A DNA stretch of 64,000 bases from assembly GCF_002251435.1 (NCBI RefSeq), contig NZ_NPJI01000096.1, positions 1-64,000 on the forward strand, read 5' to 3'. The position numbers and the translations under genes were made by a program. The first letter of the stretch is position 1. Every line of letters starts with the position of its first letter. This document shows positions 43,715 to 53,246 of the stretch, one piece after another. The notes below the pieces were generated by a model that was not told where the DNA came from, made no database searches, and saw nothing but the letters and a program-made list of their open reading frames with translations. The stretch comes from Prevotella sp. P2-180. Its GTDB lineage: Bacteria > Bacteroidota > Bacteroidia > Bacteroidales > Bacteroidaceae.

Positions 43715-44872
43715 ATGAAACATCTTATTTTCACCCTTATCCTACTGGCAACAGCCATCACCTCACAAGGCCAGTCAATACTATCTGAAGTGTTTAACCT
43801 GAACGACGGGAAAGAGAAAATTCTCGGAGGCGACCTCTCGCTTCTGCCTTCATACGAGGCGAAGGGTACAGTTTACCGCGACGCAGAAGGACATGCAGTG
43901 GACGCACTTGACTTTCTGAAGCAAAACGGATGGGACTGCATACGTGTACGTCTGTTTGTAAACCCGGCAAATGCGCCAAAGATGAACAAAGGCGAGGGTG
44001 TGTGTCAGGATCTTGAATACGTGAAAGCGTTTGCCATGAAACTGAAACAGAAGGGACTGAAATTCATGCTCGACTTCCACTACTCAGACACCTGGGCCGA
44101 CCCAGGCAAGCAATTTATCCCCTCCGACTGGAAAGACCATTCTGTGGAGGCACTGTGCGACAGCATCTACGCCCACACCCTGACATCGCTAAAGGCTCTG
44201 AAAGCAGTTGGAGCCGAGCCTGAACTCATACAGGTGGGCAACGAGATTACCAACGGCATGCTGTGGCCAGTGGGCAAGATAAACCATACGGAAGAAGACA
44301 ACTGGGACATCCTTTGCCGCATGATAGACAGTGGCTCTAAGGCGTGCCGAGAGGTTTGTCCTAAAGCGAAAATAATCATACACACAGAGAAAGCCGGCGA
44401 CTGGAACATCACACGCCGATTCTACGACGAGCTACGTTGCCACCGCACAGACTACGACATCATAGGCCTGAGCTATTACCCCATGTGGCACCGCAACATG
44501 GGAGTGCTGTCAGCCACCCTCGACTCCTTAGAACTCAGAGAGCCGTTCCGCGACGTGATGATAGTTGAAACGGCAGCATACTACTCCCACGAAAACGACC
44601 GATGGTCGAAGCCGAACACCTATTCGGAGTTCTACCCCATCAGCGTAGACGGTCAGACAATGTTCACAAAAGAACTCGTGGCCGAACTTCGCCGTCATAA
44701 GAACGTGACAGGTCTGTTCTGGTGGTTCCCTGAGGAAAACGCCTCTGGCAGCGAAGTGACCAAAGGATGGCTTAACCGCGGACTGTTTGACAACAAGACC
44801 GGCTGTGCTCTTCCTGCATTTTATGAATATAGTAAGTGGAATGGAAAAAGAATTAAAGGATTAAAAAATTAA
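43715..44872 (+). CDS. GH53 endo-beta-1,4-galactanase (arabinogalactanase)
   Basis: The 385-residue enzyme has a signal peptide (MKHLIFTLILL to about TSQG) and a GH53 TIM barrel: G-G-D-L-S-x-L-P-S-Y-E, R-V-R-L-F-V-N-P, F-M-L-D-F-H-Y-S-D-T-W-A-D-P-G-K-Q, acid/base Glu177 in Q-V-G-N-E-I-T-N-G-M-L-W-P and nucleophile Glu285 in I-V-E-T-A-A-Y. It would cut beta-1,4-galactan side chains of pectin. It has its own promoter and is divergent from the PUL regulator. The start at 43715 is preferred to 43709 because it begins the signal peptide directly. Confidence 0.94.
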   Translation: MKHLIFTLILLATAITSQGQSILSEVFNLNDGKEKILGGDLSLLPSYEAKGTVYRDAEGHAVDALDFLKQNGWDCIRVRLFVNPANAPKMNKGEGVCQDLEYVKAFAMKLKQKGLKFMLDFHYSDTWADPGKQFIPSDWKDHSVEALCDSIYAHTLTSLKALKAVGAEPELIQVGNEITNGMLWPVGKINHTEEDNWDILCRMIDSGSKACREVCPKAKIIIHTEKAGDWNITRRFYDELRCHRTDYDIIGLSYYPMWHRNMGVLSATLDSLELREPFRDVMIVETAAYYSHENDRWSKPNTYSEFYPISVDGQTMFTKELVAELRRHKNVTGLFWWFPEENASGSEVTKGWLNRGLFDNKTGCALPAFYEYSKWNGKRIKGLKN

Positions 44873-44908
44873 AGAATTAAAGGATACATATTCAACATTT
44901 TATTTTTA

Positions 44909-44997
44909 AACCACAGAGAAAAAGAGAATATCCCCATGCCTTGGCATCAACTCTATATATCAACCAAAAAACTCATTAACTCTTTTTCTCTGTGGTT
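44909..44997. repeat. 18-bp inverted repeat with 53-base loop
   Basis: AACCACAGAGAAAAAGAG (44909-44926) and its exact reverse complement (44980-44997) flank a 53-base spacer without a gene. It is too widely spaced to be an ordinary terminator and may be a small dispersed repeat. Confidence 0.7.
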
Positions 44998-45040
44998 CAT
45001 AAAAAAAATGAAGCTGAAATGCCTTAACTCCTTAACTACA

Positions 45041-45069
45041 AAAAAAGGCTTTCTCTATACGAGAAAGCC
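45041..45069 (-). terminator. Terminator of tRNA-Pro
   Basis: GGCTTTCTC pairs perfectly with GAGAAAGCC around TATAC; the minus strand continues into TTTTTT. The right flank is also T-rich on the plus strand, so it may work both ways. Confidence 0.8.
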
Positions 45070-45078
45070 AATTTTTTG

Positions 45079-45152
45079 TCGGGATGACAAGACTCGAACT
45101 TGCGACCTCACGCCCCCCAGACGCGTGCGCTAACCAACTGCGCTACATCCCG
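45079..45152 (-). tRNA. tRNA-Pro (GGG anticodon)
   Basis: On the minus strand the acceptor arms are CGGGATG and CATCCCG, the D-arm GCGC...GCGC, the anticodon loop CTGGGGG with anticodon GGG, and the T-arm GCAAG-TTCGAGT-CTTGT. The discriminator is A and CCA is not encoded. The anticodon stem uses two wobble pairs. Confidence 0.92.
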
Positions 45153-45185
45153 AGCAATTTGCATCACCTTTCGGTTTTGCGGGTG

Positions 45186-45216
45186 CAAAGGTATACATAA
45201 ATTACGATATACACAA
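45186..45216 (-). promoter_or_regulatory. Promoter of tRNA-Pro
   Basis: On the minus strand TTG at 45216-45214, 20 bases, then TACCTTTG at 45193-45186. Confidence 0.75.
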
Positions 45217-45265
45217 GTTTTTGGGAATATTTTTTTCTTTTTAGGCCTAATTTGCATAACATTTC

Positions 45266-45296
45266 TTGGAAATACGGATTAAAATAGTTACTTTTG
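45266..45296 (+). promoter_or_regulatory. Promoter of the aroA-sprE-porX operon
   Basis: TTG at 45266-45268, exactly 20 bases, then TACTTTTG at 45289-45296. The predicted start near 45303 rules out the ATG at 45294. Confidence 0.75.
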
Positions 45297-45326
45297 CAGT
45301 TCGAAATAGAGTATCACATTATATAT

Positions 45327-46613
45327 ATGCAAAATTCTTCTATGCAATACATCATTACCGCACCGGCAGCACTGGACTGCACCGTGAAATTGCCGGCATC
45401 AAAAAGCATCAGCAACAGGGCTCTAATAATAAGCGCACTGGCAGGCAGCGGAATCATGCCCGACAACCTGTCTGACTGCGACGACACCGAGGTGATAGTA
45501 AAAGCCCTAAAAGACAATCCTGAGACAATTGACATAAAGGCGGCAGGCACCGCCATGAGATTCATGACCGCATACCTTGCCACCACTGAAGGCGAGCACG
45601 TCATCACCGGAACCGAAAGAATGAAAAACAGGCCGATAGCAGTGCTGGTAGATGCACTGCGCTACATCGGAGCCGACATAAGCTATGTGGAAAAAGAAGG
45701 ATTCCCGCCTCTTAAGATAAAAGGAAAGAAACTAAGGGGAGGCGAACTGCACATTAAAGGAAACGTCAGCTCCCAATATATTTCGGCCTTGATGATGATT
45801 GGACCTACACTCAAAGGCGGCCTGGAACTACATCTCGAGGGAGATATAATATCAAAACCCTATATCGACCTAACGCTTTGGATGATGAAAGAGTTTGGAG
45901 CTGAGGCGGAATGGACTTCATACGACGTGATAACAATAAAGCCAAGACCATACACTCCAAGGACATACTACATAGAAAACGACTGGAGCGCAGCTTCATA
46001 CTGGTATGAGATGATAGCACTCAACGCCAGGCCCGAAGACCGCATAAGACTTACTGGACTGTTTGACGGCAGCAAGCAAGGCGACTCTATCACGAGATAC
46101 CTGTTCAGCCTGCTTGGCGTGAAGACCACTTTTGAAAAGTCGGCTGACGGAATGCCCGGCACTGTGTGCCTTAAATATTCAGGCCACGGCGTGACACGCC
46201 TTGACTACGACTTCCTGAACTGCCCCGACCTGGCACAAACTATCGTTGTGGCCTGCGTGGCAATGCATATCCCGTTCCACTTCACTGGCCTACAGACTCT
46301 GAAGATAAAGGAAACCGACCGTATAGAAGCCTTGAAGACAGAGCTGAGGAAAATGGGATATGTGATAGAAGACCGCGACAACTCAGAACTGATATGGGAC
46401 GGCTCGATACAAGGCCGGAGCGCTAACAGCGCCCCCGAAGTAGCCATCGACACTTACGAGGACCATCGCATGGCCTTAGCCTTTGCGCCAATGGCCTTTG
46501 TAAGAAACTATATAAGAATAAACGACCCTCAAGTGGTGACAAAGTCATATCCCCACTATTGGGAGCATCTTGACGAAGTAGGGTTTGAAATATGCGAGGA
46601 ACATAAGGAATGA
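45327..46613 (+). CDS. aroA: 3-phosphoshikimate 1-carboxyvinyltransferase (EPSP synthase)
   Basis: The 428-residue enzyme makes EPSP from shikimate 3-phosphate and PEP, the sixth step of the shikimate pathway. Visible are L-P-A-S-K-S-I-S-N-R-A near the start, A-G-T-A-M-R-F-M-T for PEP binding, R-P-I-A-V-L-V-D-A-L-R, S-S-Q-Y-I-S-A-L and K-E-T-D-R-I-E-A-L. The sequence is the short Bacteroidota form. ATG 45327 or 45342 could be the true start; both lie after the promoter. It overlaps the next gene by four bases. Confidence 0.93.
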   Translation: MQNSSMQYIITAPAALDCTVKLPASKSISNRALIISALAGSGIMPDNLSDCDDTEVIVKALKDNPETIDIKAAGTAMRFMTAYLATTEGEHVITGTERMKNRPIAVLVDALRYIGADISYVEKEGFPPLKIKGKKLRGGELHIKGNVSSQYISALMMIGPTLKGGLELHLEGDIISKPYIDLTLWMMKEFGAEAEWTSYDVITIKPRPYTPRTYYIENDWSAASYWYEMIALNARPEDRIRLTGLFDGSKQGDSITRYLFSLLGVKTTFEKSADGMPGTVCLKYSGHGVTRLDYDFLNCPDLAQTIVVACVAMHIPFHFTGLQTLKIKETDRIEALKTELRKMGYVIEDRDNSELIWDGSIQGRSANSAPEVAIDTYEDHRMALAFAPMAFVRNYIRINDPQVVTKSYPHYWEHLDEVGFEICEEHKE

Positions 46614-47020
46614 ACGTGATTGTCGTACTTCTCTTAGCATTGGCAGCTGGTGCCATCATTATCGGTGGCCTTCACTTCTTCTTCTCGTCAAACGATGAGG
46701 AGACGATAGTGACAAAGCCTACATGCGACACCTGCAATGGTGACGACAGCCGGTGTGAACAAGAATGCATGCTGGAGGCGGCAACAAAGCAAGTGGAATA
46801 TTTCGACGACGAAGACCTTGACCGATTTGCCGGCAAGCCCTCCGACTCTTATTCCGAAGAGGAAGTAGAGGAGTTCCGCGATGTGCTGTACACCATGCGA
46901 CGCGAAGAAGCGAAGGCATGGAACAGAAGCTTGATACTCAGACAAGTGAACGTGCCTGACCAACTGAAGGACGAACTGATAATGATGATGGAGGAGGATA
47001 CAAGGAGTGAACAAAACTGA
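46610..47020 (+). CDS. Small membrane-anchored Cys-rich protein, unknown function
   Basis: The 136-residue protein has one N-terminal span (about 2-25) and then a cysteine cluster C-D-T-C-N-G-D-D-S-R-C-E-Q-E-C (about 39-53). An acidic, helical tail follows. The four cysteines could bind a metal or form disulfides. No family can be named. It overlaps aroA by four bases and precedes the ABC permease by 18, so it is surely part of the operon. Confidence 0.75.
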   Translation: MNVIVVLLLALAAGAIIIGGLHFFFSSNDEETIVTKPTCDTCNGDDSRCEQECMLEAATKQVEYFDDEDLDRFAGKPSDSYSEEEVEEFRDVLYTMRREEAKAWNRSLILRQVNVPDQLKDELIMMMEEDTRSEQN

Positions 47021-47038
47021 GACTATAAAGGATAAAGA

Positions 47039-47860
47039 ATGTTGGAGATACTGAAATACACGTTTTTCCAGAACGCACTGTTGGGAAGTGTGCTGGCCAG
47101 TGTGGTATGTGGTTTCGTAGGCACATACATCGTGAGCCGTCGGCTGGTGTTCATCAGCGGTGGCATCACCCATGCCTCCTTTGGAGGTGTGGGGCTTGGC
47201 GTGTTTCTCGGCATCAACCCCATATTGTCAGCCATGGCATTTGCCATTGCAAGCGCATGCGGTGTACAATGGATGTCGGAAAAGAGAAAGGTAAGGGAAG
47301 ACAGCGCCATAGCTTTGTTCTGGACCCTTGGAATGAGCGTGGGAATAATATGCAGTTTCCTCACCCCCGGATTCATGCCCGACCTCCCGTCGTTTCTCTT
47401 CGGCAATATTCTTACAATCGACAGTTTCGACCTCTCTCTACTTGCCATTCTCGCGACATTGGTAGTAGCGCTATTCCTATTGTTTGAGAACACTATAGTG
47501 AGCATAGCCTTCGACCCCGTGTTTTCAAAGACTCAAAACCTTCCGGTGAAGATGGTGGAATATGCCATGATGATAATAATAGCTATGACGATAGTAGCCA
47601 CACTAAGACTCGTGGGCATCGTGTTAGCCATCAGTCTTCTCACCATACCACAGATGACGGCAAACATTTTCGTATCACAGTTCCGGAAGATGGAATGGCT
47701 CAGCGTGGCGTTTGCCATTTGCTACTGTCTCATGGGGCTTGGAATGTCATATTATCTTAACGTCCCGTCAGGAGCATCCATCATCTTCGTGTCGATACTA
47801 ATATACATGATACTTAGAATTCTTAAATCTGCATTCACAAATGAAAAGAAGGCCAGTTAG
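47039..47860 (+). CDS. ABC-3 family metal transporter permease (ZnuB/MntB type)
   Basis: The 273-residue protein has eight or so spans and matches the zinc/manganese permease family: Y-I-V-S-R-R-L-V-F-I-S-G-G-I-T-H-A-S-F-G-G-V-G-L-G near the start and the T-L-R-L-V-G-I-V-L-A-I-S-L-L-T-I-P segment later. No ATPase or binding-protein gene lies nearby, so its partners must be elsewhere. Its 3' end overlaps sprE by 20 bases. Confidence 0.88.
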   Translation: MLEILKYTFFQNALLGSVLASVVCGFVGTYIVSRRLVFISGGITHASFGGVGLGVFLGINPILSAMAFAIASACGVQWMSEKRKVREDSAIALFWTLGMSVGIICSFLTPGFMPDLPSFLFGNILTIDSFDLSLLAILATLVVALFLLFENTIVSIAFDPVFSKTQNLPVKMVEYAMMIIIAMTIVATLRLVGIVLAISLLTIPQMTANIFVSQFRKMEWLSVAFAICYCLMGLGMSYYLNVPSGASIIFVSILIYMILRILKSAFTNEKKAS

Positions 47861-50807
47861 CCCTTGGGCCATATTTTTTTCCTGTATAGTGACAGCATTG
47901 CTGTTTGCTGCTTGCTCTACACAAAAAAACACCTCGGCAACCCGCAGGTGGCACGCCTTCAATGCCCGATACAACACATACTTCAACGGAAGCCAGGCAT
48001 TCATTGAGGGATCGTTGGAGAAAGAAAACGGACACAAGGACAACTTCACGGAACAACTGCCACTATACCCTGCGGGCACTAAGACCGGCAAGGACATAGG
48101 TAAACAGAATTTCGACCGGGCTATAGAAAAAGCAGAAAAAGCCATCAAACGACATAGCATCAAAAAACGACCCGAGTGGACCAAGTCGAGACGAAAGACA
48201 CCAAAAGACATAGAATGGCTTGGCAGACGCGAATACAACCCCTTCATCTGGAAAGCATGGCTGCTATTAGGGAAATCGCAATTCCAAAAAGGCGAATTCG
48301 AAGAGGCGGCAGCCACCTTCTCATACATGGGCAGACTATATGCAACACAACCTGCCATCTACGGCATTTCAAGAGCATGGCTCGCCAAAAGCTATGCTGA
48401 ACTCGGATGGATATACGACGCCGAAGACGTGATAACGAAGATGAAGCGAGACTCCATGGACTATAGGGCGGTGAAAGACTGGGACTACGCCTACTGCGAC
48501 TATTATCTCAAAAGCGGACAGAGGAAACAGGCTATCACATACCTGAAAAAAGTAATAAAACACGAAAAACGAAAAAAACAACGGGCAAGACAGTGGTATC
48601 TGCTCGGACAACTACTGGCTCAGGAGGGAGACAAGGCGGCTGCATACAAATCGTTCAGTAAAGTCATTAAACTAAGCCCGCCATACGAACTCTCTTTCAA
48701 CGCACGTATAGCACAGACGGAAGTGATAGGCACAGGTAACGCGAAGAAGATGGTGGGAAGACTGAAAAGAATGGCTGCCTCGGACAACAACAAGGATTAT
48801 CTCGACCAAGTTTACTATGCCATAGGCAATATTCACCTGATGAACCGCGACACTCTGAAAGCCATTGCAGCATACGAGGAAGGCTACAAGAAGGCCACAA
48901 GAAGCGGTATAGAGAAAGGTGTACTGCTGCTCACACTCGGCAACATTTACTGGGAAAGGCAACAATATTCCGACGCAAGAAGATGCTATGGAGAAGCCAT
49001 CGGACTGCTCGACAAAGAACGACCAGACTACCAGCAGCTCTCGGATCGCTCTGTCGTACTCGACAAATTAGTGCCCCACACCGAGACCATACACCTGCAA
49101 GACTCTCTTCAATACCTTGCATCATGCCCGGAACAAGAGCGAAACGCTGCCATAGACAGGCAGATAGAACTCCTGAAGAAAAAAGAAAAGGAAGAAAGAG
49201 ACGCCGAACTCGACAAGCAGGCTGAGGAAATGCAAAGACAGCAAGCCTCAACAGGCAACCGACAGACCAACAACAGACAACAGGCAACAAACACACAACC
49301 TACGACCGACAAGTCTGGTGTATGGTATTTCTACAATCCCACTACAGTAAGCCAAGGAAAGGCGGCATTCGAACGTCTTTGGGGAAAACGCGAAAACATT
49401 GACAACTGGAGAAGGTCTAACCAAACAGTGGTGAAGTTTGACAATCCCGAAGAGGCAAACAACGGGGAACAGGAAGAAACGGAAGAAAACGGCAGCGAGA
49501 CAAGCGAAAAACAAGACAAGGGACAAAAAGACAAAGAGGAGAAAGAGGCCGACGACGAAAGCCAAGACCCTCACAAACGCGAATACTATCTTGCACAGAT
49601 ACCATTCACCGAGGAACAAAAGCAGCAGTCTGACGACCTGTTAAAGCCAGCCCTATTGGAAGCAGGAATAATCATTAAGGACGAGATGGACAATATACCC
49701 GCCTCATGCAAGCACCTTGAACGCCTGCTGCAAAACTGGCCAGACTTTGAACGTAACGACGAGACGTGCTACCACCTGTTTCTCGCCTACTCACGACAAG
49801 GCAAAGACACAAAGGCTGCCAACATGGTTGAGACACTGAAGAAAAACCATCCTGAAAGCCCATACACAAAACTACTCTCAAACCCTCACTACCTTGAAGA
49901 CTCAAGATGGGGAGAGCATATAGAAGACTCTATCTACGCCGCCACTTACGAGGCTTTCAAGGCTGACAACAGCCAAAGAGTAAAGGCAAACGTAACCATA
50001 AGCGACGAAAGATTTGAACAGGGCGAAAATCGTGCCAAGTTCCTTTTCATAGGCGCATTGACTATGCTGAAGGAAGGCGACTCACAGACATGTGTGAAGA
50101 TGATGACTGAGGTAGTGGAGAAACACCCCACCTCTGAAGTGGCAGAAATGGCTGGAATGATAGTTAAAGGAGTAAAAGAGGGGAAGGCTCTTCAAACTGG
50201 AGGATTCGACCTGGGCGATGTGTGGTCGAGACGTTCGTCATCAGCCAAGGCTGACTCTACCGCCGCGGACACTCTCAGCTTGGAACTGAACACTGCCCAC
50301 GTGGTGATGCTTGCCTTCAAAACCGACTCGGTGAACAGCAACCAGATGCTTTACGAACTGGCAAAATACAACTTCACCAACTTCCTTGTTAGAAACTTCG
50401 ACATCAATGTGTCAGGCGAAGAGGGTATAACAAGAATGACTGTCAGCGGATTCCGCAGCTGGGAAGAGGCTACCGAATACCGTAAACAGCTCTCAAAGGA
50501 ATTCGCACCTCTACAGAAACCTTCTTCTGGAGTAAGGCTTTTCGTGGTAAGTGAACAAAACCTGTCACTTCTCGGCACATCATTCAGCTTTGCGGAATAT
50601 GATGATTTCTACAAGAAAAACATGGAGCCTCTGGCCATGCCCGAAGAAAAGCTGCTCACTGAACCGGAAGAAGTGACTACACAACCAAAGGAGGAAGAGG
50701 AGGACGACAATGAGGAGGACGACGATAACGATGATTGGGACGGCACTGAAGAAAGCAATGGTGACGACCAGGAAGTATTTGACTTTGAAGAAGATTTTTA
50801 CAGATGA
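47841..50807 (+). CDS. sprE: T9SS TPR lipoprotein PorW/SprE
   Basis: The 988-residue lipoprotein (lipobox L-F-A-A-C, Cys about 25) starts with the family block R-R-W-H-A-F-N-A-R-Y-N-T-Y-F-N-G and has many TPR helices. A Gln/Lys/Glu-rich low-complexity stretch (about 440-600) and an acidic end follow. In Flavobacterium and Porphyromonas this protein is required for type IX secretion and gliding or gingipain export. The pairing with porX directly downstream supports the call. Confidence 0.9.
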   Translation: MKRRPVSPWAIFFSCIVTALLFAACSTQKNTSATRRWHAFNARYNTYFNGSQAFIEGSLEKENGHKDNFTEQLPLYPAGTKTGKDIGKQNFDRAIEKAEKAIKRHSIKKRPEWTKSRRKTPKDIEWLGRREYNPFIWKAWLLLGKSQFQKGEFEEAAATFSYMGRLYATQPAIYGISRAWLAKSYAELGWIYDAEDVITKMKRDSMDYRAVKDWDYAYCDYYLKSGQRKQAITYLKKVIKHEKRKKQRARQWYLLGQLLAQEGDKAAAYKSFSKVIKLSPPYELSFNARIAQTEVIGTGNAKKMVGRLKRMAASDNNKDYLDQVYYAIGNIHLMNRDTLKAIAAYEEGYKKATRSGIEKGVLLLTLGNIYWERQQYSDARRCYGEAIGLLDKERPDYQQLSDRSVVLDKLVPHTETIHLQDSLQYLASCPEQERNAAIDRQIELLKKKEKEERDAELDKQAEEMQRQQASTGNRQTNNRQQATNTQPTTDKSGVWYFYNPTTVSQGKAAFERLWGKRENIDNWRRSNQTVVKFDNPEEANNGEQEETEENGSETSEKQDKGQKDKEEKEADDESQDPHKREYYLAQIPFTEEQKQQSDDLLKPALLEAGIIIKDEMDNIPASCKHLERLLQNWPDFERNDETCYHLFLAYSRQGKDTKAANMVETLKKNHPESPYTKLLSNPHYLEDSRWGEHIEDSIYAATYEAFKADNSQRVKANVTISDERFEQGENRAKFLFIGALTMLKEGDSQTCVKMMTEVVEKHPTSEVAEMAGMIVKGVKEGKALQTGGFDLGDVWSRRSSSAKADSTAADTLSLELNTAHVVMLAFKTDSVNSNQMLYELAKYNFTNFLVRNFDINVSGEEGITRMTVSGFRSWEEATEYRKQLSKEFAPLQKPSSGVRLFVVSEQNLSLLGTSFSFAEYDDFYKKNMEPLAMPEEKLLTEPEEVTTQPKEEEEDDNEEDDDNDDWDGTEESNGDDQEVFDFEEDFYR

Positions 50808-52393
50808 CAAACGGATTACTGTTATGGGCTGACGACGAGATAGAACATCTCAAAGCCCACGTGATGTTCCTTCAGAAAAAGGGATATGAAGTGGTGACGG
50901 TGAGCAATGGTCACGACGCAATAAAGCAATGCGAGACAAGAACTTTCGACCTCGTGCTGCTCGACGAAATGATGCCTGGTCTTTCGGGACTTGAGACTCT
51001 GCAGAGAATAAAATCTGTACAGCCACAAGTGCCGGTGGTGATGGTGACAAAAAGCGAGGAGGAAGACATCATGAACCAGGCTATCGGCAAAAATATTGCA
51101 GACTATCTGATAAAGCCTGTCAACCCAAACCAAATATTGCTGTCGCTGAAGAAAAACATACACCAAAAGGCCATCGTGGCTGAAGTGACACAGTCAGACT
51201 ACCAGCAGAACTTCCAGCAGATAGCCATGAAAATTGATGACTCGCGCAACTGGAATGACTGGATTGAGGTTTACAAGATGTTGGTACACTGGGAACTGGA
51301 ACTGTCGCAACTGCCTACTGCCGACACACCGCTGCTGGACTCGCTGGTAATGCAAAAGGAAGACGCCAACATAAGGTTTGCGAAGTTCATAAAAAAGAAC
51401 TACGAAACCTGGATGGACGAGATAAGCTCACCTAAGCCAAGGAGCGAAAACCGCCCCATACTGAGTACAGAAGTGATGAAAACGGCTGTTTTTCCACACA
51501 TCGACGCAGGCGAAAAGGTGTTTCTACTTGTATTCGACAATTTCAGATACGACCAGTGGAGACTTCTTGCAAAAGAGATAGGCGACATGTTTGACATCGA
51601 CGAGCAGCTCTACTACAGCATACTGCCCACAGCCACCCAGTATGCCCGCAATGCCATATTCAGCGGTCTCATGCCCGACGGCATCGCAAAGATGTTTCCC
51701 GACTTATGGGTAGACGAGGACGAAGAGGAGGGGAAGAACCTCAACGAAGAGCCTTTGGTAAGAACACAGATAGAACGATATAGGCGCAAGGACTCTTTCT
51801 CTTATACAAAAATAAACGATTCGGCCTCAGCGGAAAAGTTTATGGCGAAGTTTAACGAAATACAAAACAAAGACCTCAATGTCGTGGTGTTTAACTTCAT
51901 CGACATACTTAGCCACGCACGAACAGAGTCGAAAACCGTAAGGGAACTGGCGAAAGACGAAAAGGCCTACAGAAGCATCACCATGAGCTGGTTCCGCCAC
52001 TCTGTGGTATACGACATCTTCAAGATGCTGTCCTCAAGCGACTACCGCATAGTGGTTACTACAGACCATGGTTCGATTCGTGTAAACAAACCCGTGAAGA
52101 TTATTGGCGAGCGCAATACCAACACCAACCTTCGCTACAAGATAGGCAGAAACTTGGGATTCGATGCAAAAGACCTCTTCGTGATAAAGGATCCCCGACG
52201 TGTGCATCTGCCGCAACCTAACGTGAGCACCAACTACGTGTTTGCACAGGGGAACCAGTTTTTCGCCTATCCGAACAACTACAATTATTACGTACAGTAT
52301 TATAGGGACACATTCCAACATGGAGGCATATCCATGGAAGAAATCATCATACCATTAGTAACATTAAAACCAAGGAAAGAAAAATGGAACTGA
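50804..52393 (+). CDS. porX: T9SS response regulator PorX with PglZ domain
   Basis: The 529-residue protein has an N-terminal receiver domain with the acceptor Asp54 in [10 protein letters not shown] and the Lys of Y-L-I-K-P-V. A helical linker follows, then a PglZ/alkaline-phosphatase-like domain with [22 protein letters not shown] and T-T-D-H-G-S-I. PorX controls T9SS genes and its PglZ domain has been shown in Porphyromonas to hydrolyse cyclic oligonucleotides or related phosphodiesters. It overlaps sprE by four bases and tsaE by ten. Confidence 0.93.
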   Translation: MTNGLLLWADDEIEHLKAHVMFLQKKGYEVVTVSNGHDAIKQCETRTFDLVLLDEMMPGLSGLETLQRIKSVQPQVPVVMVTKSEEEDIMNQAIGKNIADYLIKPVNPNQILLSLKKNIHQKAIVAEVTQSDYQQNFQQIAMKIDDSRNWNDWIEVYKMLVHWELELSQLPTADTPLLDSLVMQKEDANIRFAKFIKKNYETWMDEISSPKPRSENRPILSTEVMKTAVFPHIDAGEKVFLLVFDNFRYDQWRLLAKEIGDMFDIDEQLYYSILPTATQYARNAIFSGLMPDGIAKMFPDLWVDEDEEEGKNLNEEPLVRTQIERYRRKDSFSYTKINDSASAEKFMAKFNEIQNKDLNVVVFNFIDILSHARTESKTVRELAKDEKAYRSITMSWFRHSVVYDIFKMLSSSDYRIVVTTDHGSIRVNKPVKIIGERNTNTNLRYKIGRNLGFDAKDLFVIKDPRRVHLPQPNVSTNYVFAQGNQFFAYPNNYNYYVQYYRDTFQHGGISMEEIIIPLVTLKPRKEKWN

Positions 52394-52797
52394 GAATAGA
52401 CAACATTGATTCTATAAGAGAAGCTGCAAGACAGTTTGTGGCTGCAACGGGAGAAAACACCGTGTTTGCATTCTACGGAAAAATGGGAGCTGGCAAGACC
52501 ACCTTCATCAAGGCCGTATGCGAAGAACTTGGTGTAGAAGATGTCATCACTTCTCCCACGTTTGCCATCGTAAACGAATACAGGTCGGATACCACCGGAG
52601 AACTTATCTATCACTTCGACTTCTATCGCATCAAGAAGATTGAGGAGGTATACGATATGGGCTACGAAGACTATTTCTACAGCGGAGCCCTCTGCTTCAT
52701 TGAATGGCCGGAGCTGATAGAGGAACTATTGCCGGAGGAGGCGGTAAAAGTGACTATTGAAGAGAATGCGGACGGAAGCAGGATTGTGAGGTTTTGA
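52384..52797 (+). CDS. tsaE: tRNA N6-threonylcarbamoyladenosine biosynthesis ATPase TsaE
   Basis: The 137-residue protein has Walker [11 protein letters not shown] (about 32-41), [12 protein letters not shown] and F-D-F-Y-R, the hallmarks of TsaE (YjeE). With TsaB and TsaD it makes t6A in tRNAs that read ANN codons. It is the last gene of the operon and overlaps porX by ten bases. Confidence 0.93.
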   Translation: MELRIDNIDSIREAARQFVAATGENTVFAFYGKMGAGKTTFIKAVCEELGVEDVITSPTFAIVNEYRSDTTGELIYHFDFYRIKKIEEVYDMGYEDYFYSGALCFIEWPELIEELLPEEAVKVTIEENADGSRIVRF

Positions 52798-52807
52798 GGA
52801 TAAGAGG

Positions 52808-52840
52808 AAAGGTTAAAAGGTTAAAAGGTTAAGGGGTTAA
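52808..52840. repeat. Short AAAAGGTT tandem tract
   Basis: Four imperfect copies of AAAAGGTT stand in tandem after tsaE. The related words TTAACTCC and AAGGATTAAA recur near 44870 and 45030. Confidence 0.55.
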
Positions 52841-52878
52841 AGGAGTTAAGGAGCCTACTTCTTAACTCCTTAACTCCT
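52841..52878. terminator. Inverted repeat between tsaE and trxA
   Basis: AGGAGTTAAGGAG (52841-52853) pairs perfectly with CTCCTTAACTCCT (52866-52878). It lacks a T-run but stands between convergent genes, so it could act as a terminator. Confidence 0.4.
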
Positions 52879-52901
52879 GAAAATAGCGTTAACTACATTT
52901 T

Positions 52902-53216
52902 TTAGAGCAATGCCTTGAACTTGTCTTCAATCTTGGACTTTGAAGCGGCACCAACCATTTTGTCTACCACTTCGCCACCTTTGAAGAACAGTATTGTCGG
53001 GATGTTGCGAATACCAAATTCAGCGGCAATGTCATCACATTCCTCAACGTCGCACTTGCCTACGTTGATCTTGCCGTCGTATTCTGTTGCCAGTTCTTCA
53101 ATGATTGGGGCAATCATACGGCATGGTCCACACCATGTAGCCCAAAAGTCAACAACCAATGGCAGTTCGCCATTCTTCAAACTCTCGAAATTGCTTGCTG
53201 TAATTTTTGTTTCCAT
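52902..53216 (-). CDS. trxA: Thioredoxin
   Basis: The 104-residue protein has [12 protein letters not shown] with the W-C-G-P-C redox site (Cys about 31 and 34) and the cis-Pro loop R-N-I-P-T-I-L-F-F. It has no signal peptide and is cytoplasmic. It lies 30 bases after dnaE and is probably read from the same transcript. Confidence 0.95.
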   Translation of the reverse strand: METKITASNFESLKNGELPLVVDFWATWCGPCRMIAPIIEELATEYDGKINVGKCDVEECDDIAAEFGIRNIPTILFFKGGEVVDKMVGAASKSKIEDKFKALL

Positions 53217-53246
53217 TTCTTTAATAAATGTTTTGTTATAATAATG

